Assembly (NCBI GenBank): GCA_036417435.1
Contig: CM070903.1
Location: 2,105,001-2,169,000, forward strand
Length of the DNA stretch: 64,000 nucleotides
Source of the DNA: Inia geoffrensis
Lineage: Eukaryota > Chordata > Mammalia > Artiodactyla > Iniidae
Reading direction: 5' to 3'
Below, one piece after another: positions 54,161 through 64,000 of the stretch (position 1 is the stretch's first letter; each line of letters opens with the position of its first letter). Position numbers and translations under genes: made by a program. Below the pieces are notes generated by a model, which worked only from the letters and a program-made list of their open reading frames with translations, was not told the origin of the DNA and did not search any database.

Positions 54161-55165
54161 TTAAAAAGCTTTCCCTAAAAATATCAGGAAAAAATAAAAC
54201 AAATGAGGTTATTAAATGTATGTGCAGTTGGTAGAAATTTGACTATTCATTCCTAGTGGGGTAACATAGCCAAATGCCACAAAGAACTACTAAAAAAGTT
54301 TTAAGTCTATCTTCACGAGTCACATTGTTGACGGCAGAGTTAAAGTGTTATTCAGAGGCTGTGGAAGGTGGAGTAAGCAGCGCCCTGGAGCTGCAGCGCC
54401 AGCATCGTCTGGGTGTTTGTTACAGGTGCTGGTTCCCAAGCCCCACCCCATACCTGCTCAGTCAGAAACTCTGCGGTGGGGCCTGGCCTCAGGTTCCAAC
54501 GAGCGCTCCACTGGATTCTGATCCAGTCTGAGAACCTTGTTCTAACACTATCATCCCCAAGCATCCCTGAAAACTGGAAGAAAGAAAATATAAAAGAGCA
54601 GGAAGAAAGCAAATATAGAGGAAAGAGCGGTTAAATAAAACCCTGAAGTCCTGAATTTGAATTGAAAAGATCAAAGTGAACTCAGGATGTGCTTCCACCT
54701 TTAAACTCCTAGCTCTGACCCCTGAAAAAGCCCAGCAGCAACTAGAAGCCCAAGCACACAGACTGGGGTCTCCAAGTACCATCTCCCACTAGAAGGGATC
54801 AGGGCTTCCTGGAGAATGGCTACTCCAGGTCCAGGACAGGAAAAGCACAAAATGAGTATGGAACATTGCGGCACGCCAGACAGCAAGGAAGCTAACAAAG
54901 ACTCCTACACTCACAAGCCCGCTGGCAAAGAGGGAGCCTGCCCCTCAGTAAGATAACAAGTGCGATGGACTGAAGCCAACCAAGTGTGTTTAAATCCTTA
55001 AGTTCATGATGATACTACAAAACTAAAATAAAAATAAGTAAAAGCTAGTGGGTCACCGATGACGAACACCAGTGAACTAGCTCATTTTGAGAAGCTGCGT
55101 GAAGGAGAAGAATCAAGCATGTGGTCTGCCTGTCCTACACAAACTATACCACTGGTAACCGAATA

Positions 55166-55188
55166 ACGTGCGCGTGCGCGCGCGTGCA
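55166..55188. repeat. Alternating purine-pyrimidine (CG/TG) tract
   Basis: Twenty-three bases alternate strictly between purine and pyrimidine, mostly as CG and TG steps, which favours left-handed Z-DNA. Confidence 0.85.
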
Positions 55189-55783
55189 AATACACACTCT
55201 TCACAGAAATCTTTCAGATAATAAATGGAGAAACTGTAAAATCAGGATAAATAGCACAGTTCTGCAACCCTTAGGGAATTAATGATGTGAGAATAAATAT
55301 CTGCTAACATGACAAAAAGAGAGACCACCAGACATTATTGCGCCTGCCGACAGAAGAACACACCACCACCCGTGCAAGTCTTGCCAGAGAGATCCAAACT
55401 GCATTCTGACCCAGACTCAGGCTCTGACACCCTACAGGAAACAGAGGGCAGAGGATGGTTCAAGGACACCACAGGACACAGCTGGCACAGTCCAGGCAGG
55501 GGACCACAAGACACACCCCCTGGGCTCTTCAAGAAGCTGCAAGGAACAAAAGAGGGATTGGGGGGGGCGGGAATCAAGATTTCAGGAGAGACAAGACATT
55601 TATCTAAAAGCCTTATTTGGATACCAAATAATTCAAAGAATTTTTTTAAAAAAGACATTTCAGACATGTTGGAAATGTAAACGCTGAATATTTGATACAA
55701 AGGAATTGTTTTATTTAGATGCCATAAAAGTTTTGCAGTTATGTTTTTTAGAAGTCCTTGTCTTTTAGAGATCATACTGTCTT

Positions 55784-56094
55784 AGCTCAGGCTGCCATGA
55801 CAAAACACCCCAGATGGAGTGGCTTAAACAACACAATTGTTTTCCTCTGCGTTCTGGAGGCTGGAGTGCAAGGCGCCTGACTGTGCTCCCAGGGAGGGCT
55901 CTCCTTCCTGACTTGCAGAGTGCAAGTGCCCCCCAATCTCTCCTCTTCTTATGAGGTCAGTGACCCCACCATAAGGTACCCACCCTCATGACCCAGGCCA
56001 ACCCTGATGACCTCCCAGAAATACCACCACATTAGGGGCTTGGGCTTCACTATATGAATTTAGGCGGGGCACACAAATATTCAGTCCGTAACAC
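55784..56094 (-). mobile_element. MLT1 LTR (ERVL-MaLR), antisense
   Basis: TCTTAGCTCAGGCTGCCATG, AAAACACCCCAGATGGAGTG, TCTGGAGGCTGGAGTGCAAG and the final ATTCAGTCCGTAACAC are the reverse complement of MLT1 in order. Confidence 0.85.
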
Positions 56095-56289
56095 ATACAT
56101 TTACCGATAAATGTGTGATGCCTGAGATTTGCTTCAAAATAACATAGGATTGGAAGGAATGGGGGGTATAAAGAAGCAAGACTGACATTCATTCAATTGT
56201 TGAAGTTGAGCGATAGGTCTGTAAGGTTTCTTCACACAATTCTATTTCTTTTTACATATTTGCAAGTTTTTGTAATAAAAAGTTTGAAA

Positions 56290-56520
56290 TGTTAACACTT
56301 CTGCCATTTCTCTTACCTCTTCTCTTTCTCCTTTTTGGCCTAGCATGTATCACCTATTACATAATTTACTATGTATGTACACTGTCTATCTCCTCTTACT
56401 GGAATGTAAGCTCTAAGAGGGCTGGGGTCTTTGCTCACAGGTGTAAGCCAAGCACCTGCAACAGCGCCTGGCACAGAAGAGATGCTGAGTACACATTCGC
56501 TGACAGCGAATCTAGCCCAA
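56290..56520 (+). mobile_element. L2 LINE 3' fragment
   Basis: GGAATGTAAGCTCTAAGAGG, CAACAGCGCCTGGCACAGAA and GATGCTGAGTACACATTCGC are the L2 3' end. Confidence 0.7.
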
Positions 56521-57584
56521 CTCCCTCATGTTCTACACTAGACAATTCAGGGCCCCCAAAGGACAGGATATCCTACAGCAGATGCAATGACGGTGCTGGC
56601 TGTCAAGTTCTCAGAGTATGAATTTAATTTTAGAATGAGTAAGATTACACTAAAAATTTCCAGTACGGCTGCCCCTACTCAGTTCTTCGACTGCTGAACT
56701 AAAGGAAGAGATATTTTTATTTTACTTAACTCTCTGGCAAAGGCTTTCTCTCAGGGGTAATTTCAGGGACAATCCCCCCTTCCGTGTGGGCGGGCAGCGT
56801 CTGACGCCCCGACCATTAGGTAAGGTGGTGGGGGCGGAGGAGGCGCCACCTTGCTGCGGGTCCTCACCGCGCTCCCAGACACTGAGGGGTCCTGGTCAGG
56901 CACAGCGAAATTGGCCCTCGGGTCTTCAACCTCAAAATGACCTGACGGCCCTTCCCACTGTGCACCTCAATGCCTAGAAACTTTTGGGCTGACCCAGCCA
57001 GACTAAGAGTGCCTACAAACGGTGAGCTACGGATGTAGTAAAAATTGTTACCACGGGGGTTATTGTTAGTTCCAAGGCTCTACCTAAAATTTCAGCTCCG
57101 AAACTTATGCAACAACTTCCAAACACTAAACAGATCTGTTAAAAATAAGAAAACTTCCAAACATATCCCACTCCGTGGTGAAACCAACCTCTAAGCCTAC
57201 TGTCAGTTTCTTCATAATTTCTCTGCTCACTTTTTTAAAAATTTTGCAAACAAAGGCCTAAAATAATACTGAGGAATGAAACATCATGTAACACTTGTGC
57301 AGGAAGACAAAAGCATTTATTTCCCTAGGGGAAAAAAGAGGGAAAGAGAGAGTGCAGAAAACGTTCATCTTTTCCTAAGAGGTCATCCCACCTTGTATCA
57401 GCATCTCAAGCCCAAAATTCCAGATACCAGGGAACTGCTCCTTGGTCAGGGGCACAATGAGGACAAGCCTTCAAGGACAGAAGAAGTGATATAAAACCAA
57501 AGACACACGATGGACGCCGGCCGACGTGCACCTGAATGCCAATGCAGACACTGTAATGAAGGAGCTGAACAGGGCGCCCAAAAG

Positions 57585-58008
57585 ATCTGTCCATGTCTTG
57601 ACACCCCAGAACCTGAGAATGAACCTTACTTGGAAAAGGGGTCTTTACAAAGGTGATTAAGCTCAGGCTCTCAAATAAGATCATTCCAGATCATATATGG
57701 TTGGGACCTAAGTCCAATGACAAGAGGTCACTTGTCAGGTCAGACAAGACAGAAGGGAAAACCCAGGGAGAGAGAAAGCCGTGTGAAGACAAGGCAGAGA
57801 CTGGAGTGATGTGGCTACAAGCCAAGGAATGCCAAGGATTTCTGGGAGCTGGAAAGAGGCAAGAAAGCCTCGGGAGGGAGTACAGCCTTGCTGATACTCT
57901 GATTTTCAACTTCTGGTCTCCAGAATGGTGAGAGAATAAATTTCTGTTGTTTCAAGCCATCCAGTTTCTGGTAATTTGTTACAGCAGCCCTAGAAAACTA
58001 ATACATAT
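57585..58008 (+). mobile_element. MLT1 LTR (ERVL-MaLR)
   Basis: CTTACTTGGAAAAGGGGTCT, GGTCTCCAGAATGGTGAGAG, TAAATTTCTGTTGTTTCAAG and GTAATTTGTTACAGCAGCCC are in MLT1 order. Confidence 0.85.
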
Positions 58009-58184
58009 GGTATAAAATACAAAAATAGAATGTACATCTTTCCTGGTGCTATACCAATTCATCTTTTAGGTATGTTTTTGGCCACACTTCTCATACGTCA
58101 AAGTAAACCCAGATGAACAGGCAATTCAGAAGAGGTCCAAGCACGAGTAAACACATAAAAAGAACCTCACTAATTGTCAGGTAT

Positions 58185-58865
58185 GTAACACCAAAACAAC
58201 TCTGATGGCCTTGGGCTGGGCAAAGAGTTCTTAGGTATGATATTGAAAGTACAATCCATAGGGAAAAAAAAAATTGGTAACTGGATTTCATCGAAATTTA
58301 AAATGTTTGTACTTCAAAATACATTAACTGAAAGACAACCAAAGATCAGGACCAAACATTTGCAAATCATCTATCTGATAAAGGACATATATCAAGAAAA
58401 TACAGTGAAACCTTACAACTCATGCAAATGTACATAGCAGCATTACTCATGACAAAAAGCTGGACACGATCCAAATGTCCATCAACTGGCGAATGGATAA
58501 ACCAGATGTGGTCCATCCACACAGTGGAATACTAGTCAGCAATAAAAAAAAGGAGCAAATTATAGTTGGTGCAACACGGATGAACCTCAGAAACTGCAGA
58601 GTGAAAGAAGCCGGGCAGAAGACGGCATATTATGTGATTCACTTCTTTGAAATGTCTATAAAACGCAAATTTATAGGGACAGAAAGCAAATTAGTGGCTG
58701 CCTATGCCTGGGGATAGGAGCAGAGATTGACTGCTAACAAGTTCTTGGGGTGATGGAAATGTTCCAGAACTGAATTACGGTGACAGCTGCACCACTCTGA
58801 ATATTTACTAAAAGTCAGAGGATTGTACATGTACAATGGATATTAATTTTATAGTATGTAGATGA
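58185..58865 (+). mobile_element. Old L1 3' end fragment
   Basis: It runs from TGGATTTCATCGAAATTTAA through AAATGTCCATCAACTGGCGA, TGGTCCATCCACACAGTGG, ATTAGTGGCTGCCTATGCC to GGGGTGATGGAAATGTTCC, the full order of an L1M ORF2 end and 3' UTR. It is the same region as 2905-3425 but without the minisatellite. Confidence 0.8.
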
Positions 58866-59589
58866 GAGCTCTTAATAAAGCTGTTCAGAAAAAGTCATCC
58901 ATCAGACTGGCAAAGATTAAAAAGATGACTCCCATCCAGTGGGACAGAGTATACCTCAGAGGACAGCTTTTTCACAGGGTGATTCAGGGGCAGGTTTCAA
59001 AACGTAAACTGCTCCCCGCTTCTGACCCAGCAATTACACGTCTAGATTCCATTCTTTATAATGAAAATGTATTCCTGCTTTTATTTATACACATTTAAGG
59101 TTAAAGTTTCATTTCGAAGAGTTACAGCTATATCTTCTTTCAAGGCTTCATCCAAATGTCAGGTTGACAGTCCCTCAATCCTAAATGTTCCACAGCAGAA
59201 GCTGAATCATCGACCTGAGAATGCTTTGTTTTGGTCATAGTTAAAGTTCTATTGACTTATAGTAAAGAAAACATATCTGAACACAACTCAGAAGGACCAT
59301 TTCAAAGATTATGGTCCCTACCATACCACTGAGCTTTTCTTTTACTGGATTAACATGTATTTCCTCAATTCAAAAACTCCAAACAGAGACTGTCCCAGTA
59401 TCAAAAAGAAAAAAAAAAAAACTAAGTGCATAGCAGTTTACCTAAAAACAAGTCTGAGTAATCAGGATTCAAATTCTAACAAAATGATCTTGATGAAGAC
59501 GTGTATTTAAAGAAAATAACTTCACACCATCAAAAGCGCCTACCTTATGGAAGCATTCAATGACATATAACACAGTTTTCCCTTTACAG

Positions 59590-60250
59590 TAGTGTTTACT
59601 CATTTATTGGTTTGATTTCTTCAACAAACATGTACTGAGCACCAACTACGTGCTCAGCACCGTCCAGGTGCCAGAAACACAGCAGTGATCATAACAGATA
59701 AAGTTCCCGCAATTCTGAACCTGACATTTCAGTGTGCGGGCGGCCTGGGTTAGGGGTGAAGAGAAACAATCAACCATGAAAAAACAAATGTTCTGTCATG
59801 CAGGTGCTGAGCCAATAAGGCTGAATAAAGTCGAAGCGATGCCAAACCCTAAGCAGGCCTGGAGAGTGGCACATGAGCAGCCCAGGGAGCGGGAGGGAAG
59901 CACCCAGGGGTCAGGAAAGCAATGCGGGCACCACGGGAACAGGGGCTGTAGGGACCAAGTGGTTAAAGGCACAGCCAGGAGGCCAGTGTTGGGGCCAGGG
60001 GGCAGTAGGCCGCAGAGGGTCTCAGAGCCCATGGGAAGGTCTGGGAATATTACGCTGAGAAGGTGGGTGGCCCCTGCAGGGGCCTGAGCAGAGGAATTAC
60101 ATGCTGTACTTCTCTCTTAGAGAGACTGCCTTCAACCCCAGAGAGAACGAGCTTCAAGGGCCAGGCTGGAAATGGCGTGGCCAGCTGGGAGGCTGCTGGG
60201 GTCCCAGGGAGAGATGAAGGGGGCCGGGGTTTGGGGGAGCAGCGGTGAAG
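59590..60250 (-). mobile_element. L2 LINE fragment, antisense
   Basis: TTCAACAAACATGTACTGAGC, ACCAACTACGTGCTCAGCAC and AACACAGCAGTGATCATAAC are the reverse complement of the L2 3' end. The part beyond about 59790 is weaker. Confidence 0.6.
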
Positions 60251-61340
60251 GTGGGGAAAAGGGGCTGAATTCTAGATCAATTCAAAGACAGAATGCTATT
60301 TGCTGGTAGACTGAATGTCGGTTGTGAGAGAAAAAAAGAAGTTGGGAATGACTACAAGGTCATCAATTTTACATTTAAAAACCAAATATTCTCTAAGTGC
60401 AAAATACTGTGAATACATTTAAAATTCACGTTAAGAGCAGTTCCAAAGGAACGATTTGACTGAAGGCGGGGGCAGAAGGGAGGAAAGGACAGAAGGAAAG
60501 GTGATATAAAGGGAGGAGAGAAAGCCCAGGAGGCTGTGGGCAAATGCCAGCAGGGAGACTGTGAGAGAGAGGGGTGATCGGGAGAATCTGAGGCTGCGCA
60601 GTCTCCCTCCCATGGTCTGTCATCTAAATCCGAAGCCCCCAGGCCAGAGCAGAGGGCCCCGAGGTCAACAGGGAGCCCCTGGGAGACCACGCACCAAGTT
60701 GTGCAATCCATGTGAAAAGAGACTCCACTCCATCAACTGGCAAAAAAGTTTTTTTACACAAAAAATTCTTCCGTAAGTCACTGGCCTTTTCAATAAAAGG
60801 TAACCAAGGCGGCCTTTCCTACCTCTTGTTGTGTGGACCAACCACCATGCTGTCAGTTCCTTTCTACGGAAAGACCGGCTCATGTGTTATGTCTGCCATG
60901 CTTGATTACTTCAGAGATTCATCAGTGCTTAAATTAAAAAAAAAAAAATCAGACCCCTGAGTCTCATCTGCATAAACCAAACTTTACTAGAAACTCTTCA
61001 GAAACACATCTTGTAAATCAGGCACACGAGCTGACGTTCAAGTGGAAAAGGAAGCTTTTCACTTCTGAACTATTGGTTCAGTTGGATCCACCCTAGAGTT
61101 GGGCTAACATACTAGTAACATGGGTTCCCAAATGTGTGCCCAGGTGCTCAGGGTACCACAGCAAACCCAGAGAGGGCCCAAGGGGTGTTCCAAATTTTTG
61201 AGGGGAACAGCAATACTGAAGATGTCCCAGGCCCCAGCTGAGTTCATCAGTTTCAATACTACATCATGCTACAGTTCTTTCAATGACATCATTATCATCA
61301 GAAAACAGGGTAACTGCTGTAATAAAAGGCCAAGAATCAC

Positions 61341-61357
61341 CGCCCCCCCCCCCCCGC
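61341..61357. repeat. Poly(C) run
   Basis: About 14 to 15 C in a row within the CCGC-flanked stretch. Confidence 0.85.
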
Positions 61358-61684
61358 AGTCAAATAAACAAAGCAGCGGCGTCCAATCAGATTCCCAGGC
61401 TAGAGGAGCTGCGCAGCGCCCAACAGGTGCGGCCGTCCCTAATATGTTACTGTGGTTATATCTAAGAATGAAACAAAAATTTTCCTCCAATTTATGTGTA
61501 TTTTTTTTCAAATAACTACTGTTAGGACATAATACTTAATAAAATTATTTGAACCTAACTACTTAATAAATGGAATTATTAAATATTCTTTTCAGCCTAG
61601 AGGTGTCATGAAAAAATGACTGAAGACACTAAGGCCACCATGAACAGAGAAAACTGAGAAGTCTCTCCTGAGTAGCTAACATTC

Positions 61685-61837
61685 TTTCTGCACATCCATC
61701 ACTCTTGCGAGTGCTTTACACATACTCATTCAATCCCCATATCAACCCTCTGAGACTGGCACCATCCCTGTCCCTATTTCACAGACGAGGAAGTAGTCAC
61801 ACAGTAAGTCCTGCCTGTTTCTAACCACGCACAGGTA
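61685..61837 (-). mobile_element. MIR SINE, antisense, followed by a later SINE insertion
   Basis: GAGTGCTTTACACATACTCA, TCAACCCTCTGAGACTGGCA and TTTCACAGACGAGGAAGTAG are the reverse complement of the MIR core. The 3' continuation is displaced by the CHR SINE at 61850-62186. Confidence 0.75.
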
Positions 61838-61849
61838 GAAGCGATTTCT

Positions 61850-62186
61850 TCTTCTTCTTTTTTTAAACATTTATTTATTTTTATTTTTGGCTGTGTTGGG
61901 TCTTCGTTGCTACACGCTGGCTTTCTCTAGTTGCAGCAAACGGGGGCTACTCTTCGTTGCAGTGCACGGGCTTCTCACTGTGGTGGCTTCTCTTGTTGCG
62001 GAGCATGGGCTCTAAGCATGTGGGCTCAGTAGTTGTGGCTCCTGGACTCTAGAGCACGGGCTCAGTAGTTGTGGTGCACGGGCTTAGTTGCTCTGCACCA
62101 CGTGGGATCTTCCCAGACCAGAGATAGAACCTGTGTCCCCTGAACTGGCAGACGGATTCTTAACCACTGGACCACCAGGGAAGTCT
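61850..62186 (-). mobile_element. CHR SINE, long type
   Basis: The plus strand has an A/T tail then TTTTTGGCTGTGTTGGGTCT and ends CCACCAGGGAAGTC. Target duplications GAAGCGATTTCT (61838-61849) and GAAGTGATTTCT (62187-62198) match at 11 of 12 bases. Confidence 0.92.
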
Positions 62187-63936
62187 GAAGTGATTTCTAA
62201 ATCAAGGGAAGTACAGGTACTAATGCCTTAGTCCCTGCCCTCCAAATACACCCCATGGAACTGAGGTTTCCTAAGGAGAAATGTTTCTGCCACTTCTCAA
62301 TAGCTGATTCCCTACTGGCTTAAGGATTCAATATGGACCAAGACCTGCATTTATGTGTATCAGTTTAAAAAGAGGACATTTTAAGTTACTTTTCCGGCAA
62401 TGAAACTGAGAGTGGTTAAATCACAGGCACCATACTTTCATGCTTGATAGAAAACTGCAATGTACAAATTTAAAAACTTTAACCTACAGGGGGGAAAAAA
62501 CAAAACCCAGCCAGGTAAAAAGCGTTATGGATCTGCTCAGGTTTGTTGCCTTTTCCCCCCTTTGAAAATTCATAATGTCGGATCCGGAACCCTAAATATA
62601 GAGATTGAGAAAAATTAAAGCAGCACCATCTGATGTGACTGGGTAAGAACAGATCATTCGAATGAACACTGTTGTTTTTCAGGTACTACACAATTCCACA
62701 TTGATAGTTATGTGCTATCTTAGGTAGGGTGCCAACAGCCAATAAAGAAAAGCCACAAATCAGTGGAATTTTAATAGCTTTGTCTGCTAAATGAGATAGC
62801 TGGGAAAGGAACATCTCTTTCCTAACATACCCTTGGGTCAGAAACCTCGGTCTTTATTCCAAAGCAGAGAACTGATCCAGTGGTTGAAAAAAAAAAAATT
62901 TAAGCTCTAACTTAAATTTAGATCAAATGGATCTGCTGGATTTGTTTGTTCCACTGTGCATCTTTCATGATTAGTCAGTTATACTACAGGTATTCACACT
63001 GCTATGACCCGGTGATTCATCGCCCAATGTCATCACACCACTAGTACCGCAGACTGCGCGGTGGACATCCCCGTGCATTTCAGACACATCCTCCAGTATT
63101 CAGGAGCTTCACCAGGCCTGGAGTTTAAGCAGATACTCCACAGAGGTAGTCACTCTGCACCAGAGGCAGTTAGGCAGCAGTTTCGGGAAATTTTAATTAC
63201 GGAGTAAAGGCCATTAAAACTCTTAGGTATCTTCAGAATATTATTAAAATAATTTAGCAAGGTTTTCAAGGAATGATGTATTCTGTTTACCCCTAATCTC
63301 TGGGGACTTTCCACTCGTCTCATGGCCACAAATGAACAGTTCCTAAATTTACCTGAACTGGTAACATTCTACATTCTTCTCAGAAAGGCTGATGCACAAT
63401 TCGCTTTCACTCAAAGTAAAACGTTCTAAATCCTATGAAAAAAATTGAAAACGAGCACAAACTCTGCTCTCATTTTACAATGAACAAACACAGACCTCCT
63501 CAGTGTGCAATGGCTGGAAAAGTATTAAACAGACTTCTGAAAACTAAAATGCTGCATACTAAAGGAGCTATGTACACAACAGCAAAGCCTCCAGATGGAT
63601 TTTTTTAAAGCAATTTTCCTACTACCTTTGTCTACATTGCTTACACTAGCGGCTCCCTTCAACACGTGTGCAGCTGAAAGAATGGAACAAGATAAACAAA
63701 GTATAACGTGAAACCAGGACAGCAAGTGCTTTACCGCAGCTTCAGTCCCAGACACACCAAAATAAAGTCAGCCTTCCTAAAACTTAAAAAATCTTTAACT
63801 TTTAAAGGGATCTTTTAAAATTTTTTAAGGTAACTTTCTCTGAAAGTTTACTGAAGCCACTTTCTTTTCTGAGACTTTAATGAATGAATGGTTGTGCCTT
63901 TTAAAACAGAGATACCATCAGTACAGACAACAGTTG

Positions 63937-64000
63937 TTTTTTTTTTTTTTTGGTACGCGGGCCTCTCACTGTTGTGGCCTCTCCTGTTGCGTAGCACAGG
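63937..64000 (-). mobile_element. CHR SINE, short type, cut by the window end
   Basis: A poly(T) run is followed by GGTACGCGGGCCTCTCACTG and the start of the short-type body. The tRNA-like head would lie beyond 64000. Confidence 0.9.

Larger units (their letters stand above)
38390..64000 (-). other. Part of TRAPPC10 intron 1
   Basis: No TRAPPC10 exon 1, no CpG-island promoter and no other gene was seen from here to the window end. If exon 1 is where I expect, all of it is intron 1. Named contents are listed separately. Stretches with nothing recognised include 38400-39300, 40000-40110, 48560-49300, 49450-50500, 50900-51460, 52410-53500, 54170-55780, 56640-57580, 59100-59580, 60260-61680 and 62200-63930. 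Confidence 0.7.

Noticed and set aside
38390..64000. Search for TRAPPC10 exon 1 and promoter
   Set aside because: No segment encodes the expected N-terminal residues next to a suitable donor, and no CpG island of promoter size is present, so exon 1 is taken to lie beyond the window.

Overview
This is a window of mammalian nuclear DNA, almost certainly from a cetacean (a toothed whale or dolphin is my best guess). About 18 tRNA-derived SINEs of the CHR family are scattered through it in several age classes. The L1, MLT1, L2, MIR, hAT and mariner background is typical of cetartiodactyls, and I saw none of the BovB or Bov-tA repeats that would mark a ruminant. Nothing here is prokaryotic: there are no operons, ribosome binding sites or CRISPR arrays.

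The window holds one real protein-coding gene, on the minus strand: TRAPPC10 (older names TMEM1, EHOC-1; yeast Trs130), a subunit of the TRAPPII Rab-GEF complex of the Golgi. Thirteen consecutive coding exons, taken as exons 2 to 14, lie between 38389 and 764. All have GT donors and AG acceptors. Their phases join without error, giving 2171 nt (about 723 codons) with no stop. This is roughly residues 23 to 746 of a protein of about 1259 residues. Exon 1 (start codon, promoter, CpG island) must lie to the right of 64000, and exons 15 onward to the left of position 1. Intron 12 (4007-4310) has a perfect U12-type donor and branch site, so the minor spliceosome probably removes it.

Layout, left to right: 1-763 is part of intron 14. 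From 764 to 9573 come exons 14 to 8, closely spaced. From 9574 to 17483 is the long intron 7, with a CpG-rich block and several L2/L1 remnants. From 17484 to 27021 are exons 7 to 4. Intron 3 (27022-34513) is rich in repeats: a hAT element, three SINEs in a row, old L1 pieces and an LTR-like stretch. Exon 3 is at 34514-34649 and exon 2 at 38308-38389. From 38390 to 64000 is intron 1. It holds a nearly full-length but dead L1 (40166-45723) whose reverse-transcriptase core is replaced by a SINE, a mariner transposon split by a SINE (47047-48549), four MLT1 LTRs, and further SINEs, L2, MIR and old L1 tails.

I found no undescribed biological system. The observations most worth a second look are the U12-type intron, the SINE sitting exactly at an RT-core deletion in L1, a reversed SINE-like module in the 5' region of that L1, the nested mariner/SINE pair, and a 35-bp x 4 minisatellite inside an old L1 tail. 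Repeat family names come from recognition by eye, without a RepeatMasker run.
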